A DNA stretch of 64,000 bases from positions 620,001 through 684,000 of the forward strand of contig NZ_CP104003.1 in the NCBI RefSeq assembly GCF_025231485.1, in the 5' to 3' direction. Every line of letters starts with the position of its first letter. The first letter of the stretch is position 1. This stretch comes from Salinirubellus salinus (lineage in GTDB: Archaea; Halobacteriota; Halobacteria; Halobacteriales; Haloarculaceae). A program made the position numbers and the translations under genes. This document shows, piece by piece, positions 1 to 8,395 of this stretch. Below the pieces are notes generated by a model. It was not told the origin of the DNA and ran no database searches. It was given only the letters and a program-made list of their open reading frames with translations.

Positions 1-1257
1 CAGTGACGCCGCCGCACCGAACCCCGCGAGCACGAGGAACAGCGCCGTCTCGTTCGCGTAGGTGAGGACGCCCCCGGCGACGGTCCCGCCGAGCGCGCCG
101 ATGCCGAACACGCCGAGGTAGGTGTAGCCGTACGAGAGCCCCCGGGCCTCGGGCGGCGTGGACTCGGCGATGGTCGCCTGGTAGAACGGCTGGACCATGA
201 ACAGGAAGAACCCGAGCAGCGCGCCGATGACGAGCAGGCCCACGAGGCCGCTGGTGGCGACGGGGAGGAAGACGAGCGCGAGGACGGCGAGCGTCCCGTA
301 GCCCCCGACGAGGCCGAGCGAGACAGGGATGCGGTCGGTGAGCTTCCCACCGACGTACTGTCCGAGGACGCCGACCATGAGCAGACCGGAGTAGAAGTAC
401 TGGTCGGGCTGGAGTTCGCGCGGGTAGCCCGCGACCTGGATGGGCTGGAGCTGGTCGAACGAGGAGAGGAGGTCCGGCAGGAAGGTGAGGACACCGCGGT
501 AGTAGAGGCCGGAGAACATCGCCACCCCGAACGCGAAGACGAACAGCGAGGCGAACATCGTCCGCGAGTCGGCGAGGAACTGCGAGAGCGAGGTGATGGA
601 GCCGTCGGCCTTGGCGGACTTGCCGGCGTCCGCGTCCTCCGTCCCCCCGTCGGCCGCCGCGACAGCCGCCGTCTCGTCCACGCTGATGCGGGAGGCGGCG
701 AGCGCCCCGACGAGCGCCGGGACGCCGAGGACGGCCACGACCACGCGCCAGTCACCGGTGAGGAACAGGAGGATGGCGGTGAACAGCGGGCCGAGTGCGA
801 TGCCGAGGTTGCCGGCCATCCCGTGGTAGGCGAACGCCGAGCCACGCTCGTCGACGCCCTTCGAGATGAGCGCGAGGCCGGAGGGGTGGTAGACGCTGGC
901 CGCGACGCCCCAGACGAGAAGGGCGAACGCGACGCCGAGCAGGTTCGGCGAGAGCGCGAGGCCGACGAACGAGACGCCCATCCCGACGAGACAGGCGACG
1001 ATGAGGCGTTTCGACCCGTAGGCGTCCGCGAGCACACCGCCGGGGAGCGCCCCGAGGCCGAACGGCGCGTAGCCCGCGGTGAGTACCGCACCGAGGACGA
1101 ACGCGGTCGTCTCGAACGACCCCACGAGCGGGACGCTCACCGTCGGGAACTCGGTCGCCCAGACGAGCAACAGCAAGGGGAGCGAGAGTTCGTAGGTGTG
1201 GACCATCGCGTGTGCCAGCATCACCAGCCCCGTGATGGCCCGGTCGTTCCGATTCAC
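1..1257 (-). CDS. MFS transporter, C-terminus cut by the window edge
   Basis: A major facilitator superfamily secondary transporter in the cytoplasmic membrane. The frame starts at a GTG (1257) and stays open to base 1, giving 419 residues, so only the last few are likely missing. It is rich in hydrophobic helices. The loop after the second helix carries the MFS signature GGVLADAYGSKR (residues about 73-84), and YHPSG (123-127) follows helix 4. The overall pattern recalls the fosmidomycin-resistance (Fsr) branch, but the substrate cannot be read from sequence. A hydrophilic Ala/Asp-rich linker at about residues 175-195 separates the two six-helix halves. It is transcribed away from the small membrane protein at 1550. 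Confidence 0.85.
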   Translation of the reverse strand, partial: MNRNDRAITGLVMLAHAMVHTYELSLPLLLLVWATEFPTVSVPLVGSFETTAFVLGAVLTAGYAPFGLGALPGGVLADAYGSKRLIVACLVGMGVSFVGLALSPNLLGVAFALLVWGVAASVYHPSGLALISKGVDERGSAFAYHGMAGNLGIALGPLFTAILLFLTGDWRVVVAVLGVPALVGALAASRISVDETAAVAAADGGTEDADAGKSAKADGSITSLSQFLADSRTMFASLFVFAFGVAMFSGLYYRGVLTFLPDLLSSFDQLQPIQVAGYPRELQPDQYFYSGLLMVGVLGQYVGGKLTDRIPVSLGLVGGYGTLAVLALVFLPVATSGLVGLLVIGALLGFFLFMVQPFYQATIAESTPPEARGLSYGYTYLGVFGIGALGGTVAGGVLTYANETALFLVLAGFGAAASL

Positions 1258-1511
1258 ACCCGGATTCCGGAGGCGAGCGGTTTGAGTACGTCGGTCCAGC
1301 ACTCCCACTCCATCCCGTGTCGACTGTTCACAACACTCTCTCACGTCGGTGGTAGGACGATTTTTGGCTTCAGCAACCGTTGCCGAATCTGGCCGCTGTC
1401 GTGCGATTTCTGTCTATTGTAGTTCTCTGTAACTTATGCAGATGCAATCGAAGGGTTATCTGTTAGCGACGTATGTGTACTCAGTCTACTACCTGCAATC
1501 TATGGGGAAAC

Positions 1512-1517
1512 TTTAAG
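1512..1517 (+). promoter_or_regulatory. TATA box of the gene at 1550
   Basis: TTTAAG lies in the AT-rich end of the 292-bp divergent spacer 1258-1549. Its distance predicts a transcription start near 1540, so the mRNA would have a leader of about 10 nt. Apart from this promoter I see nothing else in the spacer. Confidence 0.55.
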
Positions 1518-1549
1518 TCAGATACCCTCATAGTTTGTAACAGGTTACT

Positions 1550-1792
1550 ATGAACTACTATGACCTCGTTCTCGGCCTGATTCCGTTCGGACTCGCTTCC
1601 ATCGCGTCGACGCTGGTCGTCTCCGGCGTCGCCGTGACCGGTGCCGTCGCCATCGCGTCGGTGTTCGCCGCCGGTCTCATCGGCCACGCGATGTTCGTCC
1701 GGGCGCCCGTCGACCCGGCACCCGAGCCCGTCGCCGAGGGGCCGGCCCCGGCCCCCGCCACGGCCGACGGCGCCGTCCCGCAGGCCGACTGA
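1550..1792 (+). CDS. Small two-helix membrane protein
   Basis: An 80-residue protein of unknown function. Residues 5-28 and 30-50 form two hydrophobic, Ala/Val/Gly-rich segments that should be membrane helices. The remaining 30 residues are a Pro/Ala-rich acidic tail. The ATG is preceded by a TATA box at the right distance for a nearly leaderless message. It stands alone between the divergent MFS gene and the cyclodeaminase-family gene on the same strand. Short proteins of this build are common orphans in haloarchaeal genomes; no function is inferred. Confidence 0.6.
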   Translation: MNYYDLVLGLIPFGLASIASTLVVSGVAVTGAVAIASVFAAGLIGHAMFVRAPVDPAPEPVAEGPAPAPATADGAVPQAD

Positions 1793-1927
1793 ACGCGGTC
1801 ACGGTCTCCCCGTCTCTCTCTCCCGTCCCCGCGCTGTCTCTCCTCCACCGTTCTCCACCACGCCGCCCAGCCGAGGCGTCGCCCGACGGCCCGCAGACCT
1901 TTGACCAGCCCCGGCGAACGACCGGGT

Positions 1928-2926
1928 ATGACCGACGTGCGTTTCCTCACCAGCGACGAGATCAGCGGCCTCGCCACGCCCGCCGAGTACGTGGACGCGG
2001 TCCGCGAGGGGTACCGTGACCGCGGGAACGGCGCGCCCGCCGAGCCGCGGACGAAACTCGTGAACGCCGACCCGCCGGGGATGCTCACCGGCTACATGGC
2101 CGTCCTCCCCTCGCTCGGGGTGATGGGAGGGTACACGTACAGCGCCGGGTTCGGCGACGTCGACGCACACTTCTTCCTGCAGTTGTTCGACAGCGAGTCG
2201 GGCCAGCCGCTCGCACTCCTCGACGGAGCCTCGCTCAACCCCTTCAAGACGGGCGCGGCGGGGGCGGTCGGGGTGGACACGCTCGCCCGGCCGGACGCCT
2301 CGACGCTCGCACTCGTCGGCAGCGGGGCGCAGGCGGCCGGTCAGCTCCGGGGGGTGAGCGAGGTCAGGGACCTCGAGACGGTGAACGTCTACTCGCCGAC
2401 CAAGGAGAACCGCGAGGCGTTCGCGGCGGAGTTCAACGACGAACTCGACGCGGCCGTCGCCGCCGTGTCCTCCTCGGACGCGGCCGTCGAGGGTGCCGAC
2501 ATCGTCGTGACGGCGACGAACGCGAGCGAGCCGGTGTTCGACGGCGACCTGCTGGAACCCGGTGCCCACGTCACCGCGATGGGGCAGTACGACGAGGGGA
2601 AACGCGAACTCGACACGACGACCATCGAGCGGGCGACGTACGTCCCGGACCTCCGGGCACGGGCGTTCGAGGACGCCGGGGCGTTCCTCTACGCCCTCGA
2701 AGCGGGTGTCGTCGACGAGGACCACGTCCACGCCGAACTCGGCGAGGTGGTCGCCGGCGTCGAGTCGGGCCGTGAATCCGCCGAGGACGTCACCGTCTTC
2801 GACTCGGGCGGGACGGGCATCGAGACGGTGGCCGCGGCGAAGATGCTCTACGAGAAGGCCGTGGACGCGGGACTGGGACAGACCATCTCGCTCTCGCCGG
2901 CGAGCGAGGCGCTCACGGGCCGGTAG
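1928..2926 (+). CDS. Ornithine cyclodeaminase / mu-crystallin family protein
   Basis: A 332-residue NAD(P)-dependent protein of the ornithine cyclodeaminase/mu-crystallin family, which includes ornithine cyclodeaminase, alanine dehydrogenase (archaeal AlaDH type) and imine reductases. The substrate-side RTKL motif is near residue 46, and the Rossmann dinucleotide motif is VGSGAQA (about 124-130) preceded by FKTGAAGAVG. The length is usual for the family. The ATG at 1928 is preferred over an in-frame upstream ATG at 1901, which would add nine unmatched residues. Which reaction it catalyses (ornithine to proline, or pyruvate to alanine) cannot be decided here. Its stop codon abuts the stop of the convergent gene at 2927. 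Confidence 0.85.
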   Translation: MTDVRFLTSDEISGLATPAEYVDAVREGYRDRGNGAPAEPRTKLVNADPPGMLTGYMAVLPSLGVMGGYTYSAGFGDVDAHFFLQLFDSESGQPLALLDGASLNPFKTGAAGAVGVDTLARPDASTLALVGSGAQAAGQLRGVSEVRDLETVNVYSPTKENREAFAAEFNDELDAAVAAVSSSDAAVEGADIVVTATNASEPVFDGDLLEPGAHVTAMGQYDEGKRELDTTTIERATYVPDLRARAFEDAGAFLYALEAGVVDEDHVHAELGEVVAGVESGRESAEDVTVFDSGGTGIETVAAAKMLYEKAVDAGLGQTISLSPASEALTGR

Positions 2927-3214
2927 TCAGTCGCGGCACTCCGACATCGGCCGGCCACCGTCCGTCGCGGTGGTCCGCTCCTCGGGGCTCACGACGACGG
3001 GCAGGCGGAGTCGTACGCGGACGACCCCACCGTCGCCGGCCGCCCGGACGACGAGCGCCGGGACGACGACGATCAGCAGGGGAAGGGCGACGACGACGGT
3101 GACGACACCGAGCACGGCGGGGGCCGACAGCAGCCCACTGGTCAGCCACAGGGCGACGATGGCGACGACAGCGGCTTCCGCGAACGCGATGGGAGAGAGG
3201 GTACGGGTGGTCAT
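2927..3214 (-). CDS. Small two-helix membrane protein
   Basis: A 95-residue protein with two long hydrophobic segments (about residues 8-31 and 36-60) and an Arg-containing soluble tail of about 35 residues. No family recognised. The ATG at 3214 is preferred to an in-frame upstream codon at 3241 that lies in GC-rich DNA. The 114-bp spacer upstream is AT-rich on its far side and also holds a GTAGG/CCTAC hairpin near 3294-3307 that could serve the end of the presenilin gene. Confidence 0.5.
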   Translation of the reverse strand: MTTRTLSPIAFAEAAVVAIVALWLTSGLLSAPAVLGVVTVVVALPLLIVVVPALVVRAAGDGGVVRVRLRLPVVVSPEERTTATDGGRPMSECRD

Positions 3215-3328
3215 GGTGGCTCTGCGGGGCGGGTGCCCCACGTCCAGTCACAGGGCCGGTCCGGGGATAAGTGTAATCTGGAATATACTTCTGTAGGTCT
3301 TCCTACTGAAATCCGTTTCAGTGCCCGT

Positions 3329-4360
3329 TCAGAGGTACGGTCCCAGTCCGAGCGCCTGCACGAGCGAGACGCCCGCCGCGAGCGACCCGAGCAGGTAGCC
3401 ACCGATGGCTCCGCCGTTGAGCAGGGGGAGACCGGCGTGCGCCTGCCCCTTCGCCACCTGGTACATCAGGACGACGAGTCCCAGCAGCGTCCCGACCATC
3501 GCCGTGAGCGCCGGGAGCGTGAGTGCGAGGCCAGAGACGAGGTAGTCGACGCCACCGGGGGCGAAGAAGCCCGCGGAGGCGACGAGGACGGCGGGCATGA
3601 CCGCGTCGCCGAGTCCGATGAAGAAGGCGTCCCGGTCCAGTGGGTCGGGCGCCTCGGCGGGTTCGGGACCACCGTCGGGGTCGCTCTCGGTGGCCGTTGC
3701 GGCCTCACCGCCGTCAGCCGCGGCAGTGTCCGCTCCCTGCCTGCCCTCGGCGTCCCCATCGCTCTCGAGGAACGAGTACGAGAGCGTGAGCGGGACGACC
3801 AGCACCACGGGGAGTTTGAGGTCCATCACGCCGGAAGCCAGCGTGAGCATGTGTTCGGTGCCGTAGACGCTGATGGCGTCGTAGACGGCCAGCACCGTGA
3901 GCAGGATGACCGCCGGGAGGACGCCGAAACTGATACCGAACAGCGCGGCGGCCCCGATACCCATCACGATGCCCGCGCCGTCGATGACGTACCACTCGGG
4001 GTAGAACAGGAGTCCGGCGGCGAGCGCGAGCGACGGCACCACCGCGAGGACGTTCACCCCCGCCAGCGTCACGAGTGGCGGGACGAGCACGCTGAAGACG
4101 TAGAACGCGAGGTAGGTTGCGGAGACGGTGACGAGCAGGCGGATGAGGCCGTCGACGCCGAACCTGAACGCCGCGAGCATCACCGCGGTGGCGACGAGGA
4201 TGGCGCCGACGTAGACGAAGGAGTTGGTCGGGTCCGAGGGGTCCTCGGTGGCCTGTAGCCCGGCGCTGTCGAACGGGGCGACCAGCGCGAGCGCGCCCAG
4301 CTGGACGGTGGCGAAGATGGCGACGATGGCGACCACGGCGAGGAGGGCCCGACGGTCCAT
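3329..4360 (-). CDS. Presenilin-family (A22) intramembrane aspartic protease
   Basis: A 343-residue polytopic membrane protease related to presenilin and signal peptide peptidase (archaeal PSH). Both catalytic motifs are present: YD in LAVYDAIS (D161) and GLGD in FIGLGDAVMP (D252). The C-terminal substrate-gate motif appears as GLPLLNGG near 310-317, the counterpart of PAL. A soluble acidic loop (about 199-243) separates the two catalytic helices, as in presenilins. The start at 4360 is preferred because the 18 residues upstream are unlike the family. It follows gar1 by 54 bp on the same strand and is probably the last gene of the trm56-srp19-gar1 run. Confidence 0.9.
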   Translation of the reverse strand: MDRRALLAVVAIVAIFATVQLGALALVAPFDSAGLQATEDPSDPTNSFVYVGAILVATAVMLAAFRFGVDGLIRLLVTVSATYLAFYVFSVLVPPLVTLAGVNVLAVVPSLALAAGLLFYPEWYVIDGAGIVMGIGAAALFGISFGVLPAVILLTVLAVYDAISVYGTEHMLTLASGVMDLKLPVVLVVPLTLSYSFLESDGDAEGRQGADTAAADGGEAATATESDPDGGPEPAEAPDPLDRDAFFIGLGDAVMPAVLVASAGFFAPGGVDYLVSGLALTLPALTAMVGTLLGLVVLMYQVAKGQAHAGLPLLNGGAIGGYLLGSLAAGVSLVQALGLGPYL

Positions 4361-4414
4361 GCAGGGTCGAGGAGTGGGCGGGGTTTGGGGTTTGTGTTCT
4401 CCGCGCTGTGTCAC

Positions 4415-4648
4415 TCAGCGGGCGTAGAGCTTCGTCCCGAGCAGTCCCGCGAGCGGCACGTCGGGCGCCGTCGACACCGCGAGGTACGGGCGGGAGACGG
4501 GGCCGAACACGTCGACCACGCGGCCCACCGTGTCCAGTGACTCGTCGACCACCTGCGCGCCGATGTCGACGTGGTCCTCGCCCGGACAGCGGACGATGGC
4601 GAGCCCCTGCGCGGTCCGGACGACCTCGCCCGCGCGCTGCATCGCCAT
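4415..4648 (-). CDS. gar1: H/ACA ribonucleoprotein protein Gar1
   Basis: A 77-residue Gar1-type protein, a core part of archaeal H/ACA guide RNPs that direct pseudouridylation of rRNA. It forms the six-stranded barrel seen in archaeal Gar1: the sequence opens with RAGEVVRTAQG and contains the characteristic VGRVVDVFGPVSRPY stretch (residues 42-56), where the GPV-PY turn is highly conserved. The start ATG overlaps the srp19 stop codon (ATGA at 4645-4648), so the two are probably translationally coupled. An ATG two codons further in (4642) is an equally good start. Confidence 0.9.
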   Translation of the reverse strand: MAMQRAGEVVRTAQGLAIVRCPGEDHVDIGAQVVDESLDTVGRVVDVFGPVSRPYLAVSTAPDVPLAGLLGTKLYAR

Positions 4649-4926
4649 CAGCCTCGGAGGATACCGATGTACGCGGCGACGGCCTGCAGGAGGTCGGCCT
4701 TCCCGGCGTCGTCGGCGTTCTGCACCAGCACGCGACCGCGTGGCTCGTACTCGCGGGAGTAGGTCACGTCACGTTCGATGACGGCGTCGTACCCGACCTG
4801 CTGGACGGCCTTCGCGATCTCCTCCACCCCGGGGTCCTCCACCGCGAGGTCCAGCGGCACCCGTCGCCCGTCGTTCCGCGAGAGCGCCGCGTCGAAGTAG
4901 GCGGGGTAGATGACGTTCTCGACCAT
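4648..4926 (-). CDS. srp19: Signal recognition particle protein SRP19
   Basis: A 92-residue SRP19 homologue, which binds helices 6 and 8 of 7S RNA and promotes SRP54 binding. The family opening is clear: an IYPAYFDA segment (residues 6-13), RNDGRRVP (17-24), and a central block corresponding to the lysine-poor haloarchaeal version of the RNA-binding surface. Length is normal. It sits 55 bp after trm56 and overlaps gar1 by one base. The 7S RNA gene is not in this window. Confidence 0.9.
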   Translation of the reverse strand: MVENVIYPAYFDAALSRNDGRRVPLDLAVEDPGVEEIAKAVQQVGYDAVIERDVTYSREYEPRGRVLVQNADDAGKADLLQAVAAYIGILRG

Positions 4927-4981
4927 ACCCGAACTCGTCCGGGGTGCCGGAAGGCCCTTTCGGCCTGCCGTCGGTCCTCGT

Positions 4982-5536
4982 TCACTCCTCGCCGTCGAGG
5001 TCCTCGACCGGCACCACCCGCTTCCCCGTCTCCATCGGGAGGACGCGGCTCTCCCCGCCCTCCCACTCGCGGTCGAGTTCCCGGCCGTCGAACAGGTGGT
5101 CGAGGAAGACGGCGAGTCCCGCCACCTCGGAGTGCGGCTGGTTCGTCACGCCGACGTTGTAGTCCGCGGCGTCGTAGACGTCGAACGGCACCTTCTGCGA
5201 CCCGACGACGACGAGGACCGGGTCGGCCCGGTGGGCCGCTCGGATCTCCTCCTCCACGTCCTGCACCCGTTCGCCGTACATCGTCAGGTGGACGACGACG
5301 CCCGACCAGTCCCGCAGGAGGGGCCGCCACGAGTCGGAGAGTTCCACCTCGAACGGGCCGCCGAAGCGGGCGGTGATGTCCTCAATGGTACCCTTCGACT
5401 TCGAGGCGTTCCCGGCGATGACGACGCGGTCCGCACCGAGTGCCCGCGCGGTCAGGCCGACGTGGGTGGTCATCCGGTTGTCCCGCCCCGGTCGGTGACC
5501 GAGACGGAGCACGCACACCTCCGGGGAGCCTTGCAT
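4982..5536 (-). CDS. trm56: tRNA (cytidine-56-2'-O)-methyltransferase Trm56
   Basis: A 184-residue SPOUT-class enzyme that methylates the 2'-OH of C56 in the tRNA T-loop using S-adenosylmethionine; an archaea-specific modification. The diagnostic N-terminal block [18 protein letters not shown] is present, followed by ARALGADRV, and the knot region with [14 protein letters not shown] and [15 protein letters not shown]. The ATG at 5536 keeps the LRLGHRP block that a later methionine would lose. It is the first gene of a minus-strand run with srp19, gar1 and the presenilin protease, and is divergent from the epimerase at 5631 (94-bp spacer). Confidence 0.93.
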   Translation of the reverse strand: MQGSPEVCVLRLGHRPGRDNRMTTHVGLTARALGADRVVIAGNASKSKGTIEDITARFGGPFEVELSDSWRPLLRDWSGVVVHLTMYGERVQDVEEEIRAAHRADPVLVVVGSQKVPFDVYDAADYNVGVTNQPHSEVAGLAVFLDHLFDGRELDREWEGGESRVLPMETGKRVVPVEDLDGEE

Positions 5537-5630
5537 GTCCTGTCTCTCTCGCGTGGGCGTGGAAAAGCGGCGCGGTGTCGGTGCGTCACGGGACCAGAAC
5601 GCACTTGCCACGCGGAGACGCCGATTGGGC

Positions 5631-6578
5631 ATGGAACTCTCCGACGCGACGGTCCTCGTCACCGGCGGCGCGGGGTTCGTGGGTTCGCACCTCGTCGACC
5701 ACCTCCTCCCCGACAACGAGGTCCGCGTGGTGGACGACCTGCACAACGCCCGGCGCGAGTGGGTCCCCGACGGTGCCGACCTGTACGAGGGGGACGTGAC
5801 CGACCCCGCGGTGCTGGACGAGGCGCTGACCGAGGACGTGGACGTGGTCTTCCACTTCGCGGCGGACAAGTCCGCGGCCCGCGACGACATCGAGCAGTTC
5901 CGCGGTAACAACGCGCTGACCGAGGCCGTCGTCGCACGGATGGACGAGGTGGGCGTGACGGACGTCGCGTTCACGTCCTCGTCGGTGGTCTACGGCGAGG
6001 CTCCTCGTCCGACCCCGGAGGACTACGCGCCGCTCGAACCCATCTCCATCTACGGCGCCTCGAAACTGGCCGAGGAGTCGCTGCTCTCGGTCTACGCGCA
6101 CAGCCACGGGTTCCGGGTCTGGAACTTCCGGTTCGCGAACATCGTCGGCCCGCGACTGCAGAAGGGCGCCGTGGTCCCGGACTTCATCGAGAAACTCCGT
6201 ACCGACCCGGAGACGCTGGAGATCCTCGGGGACGGCCGGCAGGAGAAGTCCTACATGCACGTCGAGGAGTGCGTCGAGGCGATGTGTCACGTCGTCGAAC
6301 ACGCCGACGCACCGGTGAACACGTACAACCTCGGCACCCGGACGACCACCTCGGTGACCACCATCGCCGACATCGTGAGCGACGAGCTGGGCCTCTCGCC
6401 CGACTACGAGTTCACCGGTGGTGACCGTGGCTGGACGGGCGACGTCCCCCGGATGCGGCTCTCCATCGAGAAACTGAGCGCGCTGGGGTACGAACCGGAG
6501 CAGTCCAGCGACGACGCGGTCCGTCAGTGCGTGCGCGAACTCCTCGACGAGGGTGTGTTCGACGCGAGTGAGGACTGA
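5631..6578 (+). CDS. NAD-dependent sugar epimerase/dehydratase (extended SDR)
   Basis: A 315-residue extended short-chain dehydrogenase of the UDP-glucose 4-epimerase type. The cofactor motif GGAGFVG is at 12-18, catalytic Ser around 117-118, and YxxxK at Y141/K145; HFAADKS (75-81) corresponds to the usual HLAA motif. A role in nucleotide-sugar supply for glycans or lipids is likely, but the sugar substrate is not visible. The ATG at 5631 directly precedes the nucleotide-binding strand, as in the family. A second epimerase lies at 53012. The 3' end faces the inhibitor gene across a hairpin-rich repeat element. Confidence 0.88.
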   Translation: MELSDATVLVTGGAGFVGSHLVDHLLPDNEVRVVDDLHNARREWVPDGADLYEGDVTDPAVLDEALTEDVDVVFHFAADKSAARDDIEQFRGNNALTEAVVARMDEVGVTDVAFTSSSVVYGEAPRPTPEDYAPLEPISIYGASKLAEESLLSVYAHSHGFRVWNFRFANIVGPRLQKGAVVPDFIEKLRTDPETLEILGDGRQEKSYMHVEECVEAMCHVVEHADAPVNTYNLGTRTTTSVTTIADIVSDELGLSPDYEFTGGDRGWTGDVPRMRLSIEKLSALGYEPEQSSDDAVRQCVRELLDEGVFDASED

Positions 6579-6585
6579 GAAGAGG

Positions 6586-6745
6586 CTGGAGACTGCGGTA
6601 GCGCGGTGCGGACTGCGGTACACCGGCGTACCCACCCGCGCCGGAGGGGGCGAAGCCCCCGATGGCGCGCCCTTTTGGATCCAAAGTTTTGCCGCGAGTC
6701 CGGCGCGGCTCTGCCGCGCCGCACGAGCGTGGAAACGTTTGGTCT
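6586..6745 (-). repeat. Convergent-intergenic hairpin repeat, copy 1
   Basis: This fills the space between two converging genes. Read on the minus strand it begins AGACCAAAC at the stop codon of the inhibitor gene. It contains a stem GGCGCGGC/GCCGCGCC with triloop (6702-6720), the perfect 12-base palindrome TTTGGATCCAAA (6674-6685) and a GGGGGC/GCCCCC stem with triloop (6646-6660). It ends in a region with the direct repeat GACTGCGGTA (6591-6600 and 6611-6620). The order AGACCAAAC - hairpin - CTCGCG - A-rich - TTTGGATCCAAA is the same as in copy 2 at 39587. It may act as a bidirectional terminator or a small RNA source. Confidence 0.7.
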
Positions 6746-7073
6746 AGACCGAGAAGGGCGTCCGCGACCCCACGTCCTGGTCCACCGCCCGTAACTCCGC
6801 CTCGGCGGTGTAGTCGCCGGGGGTCGGGTCGGGCCACGACTCCGTGAACGTCGCCGCCTGACCCGGCTGCAGGTCGGAGTACTGGAGGGCCTGCATGAAC
6901 ATCCGGCCGTCCGACCAGCGCCACACCTCCTCGCCGTCGTCGGTGTAGACGGCGAAGTCCGCCCGGCCGGAGTCACGGAAGGTGAGCTCGACGGTCTCGC
7001 CGGAAGCGTTCACGACGTTGAATCGGAGCCGCACCTCCGCGCCGACGGTCACCTCCAGCGAACTCTCGAGCAT
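6744..7073 (-). CDS. BsuPI-type intracellular proteinase inhibitor
   Basis: A 109-residue beta-rich protein of the BsuPI family, named after the Bacillus intracellular inhibitor of subtilisin-like proteases. The family pattern is clear: LRFNVVNASGE, LTFRDSGRADFAVY, the EEVWRWSDGRMF block with its signature Trp-Arg-Trp (about 50-61), and the LQPGQAATFTESW segment. No signal peptide is visible, so it should stay in the cytosol. It lies 57 bp downstream of, and on the same strand as, the exported subtilase gene, which suggests a protease-inhibitor pair. An ACATTTGT segment about 30 nt before the ATG could give it a promoter of its own. Confidence 0.8.
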   Translation of the reverse strand: MLESSLEVTVGAEVRLRFNVVNASGETVELTFRDSGRADFAVYTDDGEEVWRWSDGRMFMQALQYSDLQPGQAATFTESWPDPTPGDYTAEAELRAVDQDVGSRTPFSV

Positions 7074-7130
7074 ACCCACCGTTGGCTGTCCTCGTACAAA
7101 TGTCTACGTCGGACGAGGGGGTCGGGGGCG

Positions 7131-8276
7131 CTACCGGTCGTCGCGCGAGTCGACGCCGAGCGCGGCCGCCACGTCGAGCAGCCCGGCGCCGGACTCGTCG
7201 CGTCCGAGGCCGACGTCCTCCGCGGTCGCCTGCAGCCGTTGGCGTGCCTCGTCGTTGGTCAGGCCGCGCGCCAGCAACTGTGCGGCGGCTCCGGAGACGT
7301 GTGGGCACGCCATGGAGGTGCCCGAGCGCGTCGTGCAGGCCCCGCCCACGTCGGTCGAGTAGACGCCATCGCCGGGGGCGGCGAGGTCGACGCCCCGGCC
7401 GGCCGACGAGAACGACGCGAGCGAGTCGTCGCGCCGGGTCGCGCTCACCGCCACCGTCTCGTCGTACCACGCGGGGGCGTCGAGACAGCCGGTGCAGGGG
7501 CCACCGTTCCCCGCCGCGGCGACGAGGAGGACGCCCCGGTCGTGGGCGTAGGCACAGTCCTCCCGGAGCGTGGTCGTGTCGCCGCCGCCGAGGCTGAGCG
7601 AGGCCACGTCGACGCCCGCGTCGCCGGCGTACTGGACGGCCGCAGCGATGTCCGAGGTGAGCCCGACGCCCACCGCGTTCAGCGTCTTGTAGGCGTGGAG
7701 TTCCACGTCGGGCGCGACGCCGACGACGCCCGCGTCGTCGTCACGCGCGCCGACGATACCCGCGCAGTGCGTGCCGTGACCGTTGTCGTCCTGTCCACCG
7801 GGGACGCCCGTCACGCCGCCGACGAACGCCCGACTCGCTAGCGCGTTCACCGGGAGGTCGGGGTGCGCGAGGTCGATCCCCGTATCCACGACGACGACCG
7901 TCGCGTCGGCCCCCGTCGCGCCCCGTGCGTGGGCCACCTCGGCGTCCACCCGGTCGACGCCCCACGGGAGCGTCTGCGCCGTCGCCGTCAACTCCACGTC
8001 CGGTTCGACGAAGCGCACCCCGGAGCGGCCGGCCAGCTCCGCGGCGACGGCCGTCGGGGTCCGGAGCGTGACAACGTCGAACGCGAACTCGCGGACCACG
8101 TCGCCCGCCCGCCGGAGTCGTGTGAGCACCGACCGGTCGGAGTACCCGACGTTCACCTGCACCGTCTCGGTGGCGTCTCCCGTCACCTCGGCCTCGGCGG
8201 CACCGGTGACTCCGGCCCCCAGTAGACCGGCCCCCAGGGCACCCAGCACCCGTCGACGACTGGCGTTCGGCGGCAT
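7131..8276 (-). CDS. Secreted subtilisin-like serine protease (S8, halolysin type)
   Basis: A 381-residue subtilase. The Tat signal is SRRRVLGALG (residues 6-15) followed by a hydrophobic Ala/Gly stretch. Residues about 35-95 form an I9-like propeptide, then comes the catalytic domain with D131 (VVVDTGID), H167 (NGHGTHCAG), oxyanion N257 (AAAGNGG) and S321 (SGTSMACPHVSG). It lacks the C-terminal extension found in many halolysins and ends soon after the catalytic fold. The ATG at 8276 starts the Tat peptide directly; an upstream in-frame start would bury it. It is followed by the BsuPI inhibitor gene and is divergent from the DUF2797 gene. Confidence 0.95.
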   Translation of the reverse strand: MPPNASRRRVLGALGAGLLGAGVTGAAEAEVTGDATETVQVNVGYSDRSVLTRLRRAGDVVREFAFDVVTLRTPTAVAAELAGRSGVRFVEPDVELTATAQTLPWGVDRVDAEVAHARGATGADATVVVVDTGIDLAHPDLPVNALASRAFVGGVTGVPGGQDDNGHGTHCAGIVGARDDDAGVVGVAPDVELHAYKTLNAVGVGLTSDIAAAVQYAGDAGVDVASLSLGGGDTTTLREDCAYAHDRGVLLVAAAGNGGPCTGCLDAPAWYDETVAVSATRRDDSLASFSSAGRGVDLAAPGDGVYSTDVGGACTTRSGTSMACPHVSGAAAQLLARGLTNDEARQRLQATAEDVGLGRDESGAGLLDVAAALGVDSRDDR

Positions 8277-8366
8277 CGGTCCACGAGACCTACGTCGGTA
8301 CGTAAGGGATTCTGACAACACCGTCCAATCCGCCGGGGCGACGGGGACGGGGGACGAACGGCACCC

Positions 8367-8372
8367 CTATAG
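8367..8372 (+). promoter_or_regulatory. TATA box of the DUF2797 gene
   Basis: CTATAG sits 24 nt before the GTG at 8396. This spacing predicts a leaderless transcript starting at or next to that codon and argues against the in-frame GTG at 8387. Confidence 0.5.
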
Positions 8373-8395
8373 GCCGCTGGGGGCTAGTGAGTGGC

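Noticed and set aside
3294-3307. GTAGG/CCTAC hairpin as a terminator of the presenilin gene
   Set aside because: The stem is only five bases and no T-tract follows; kept as a remark, not as a feature.
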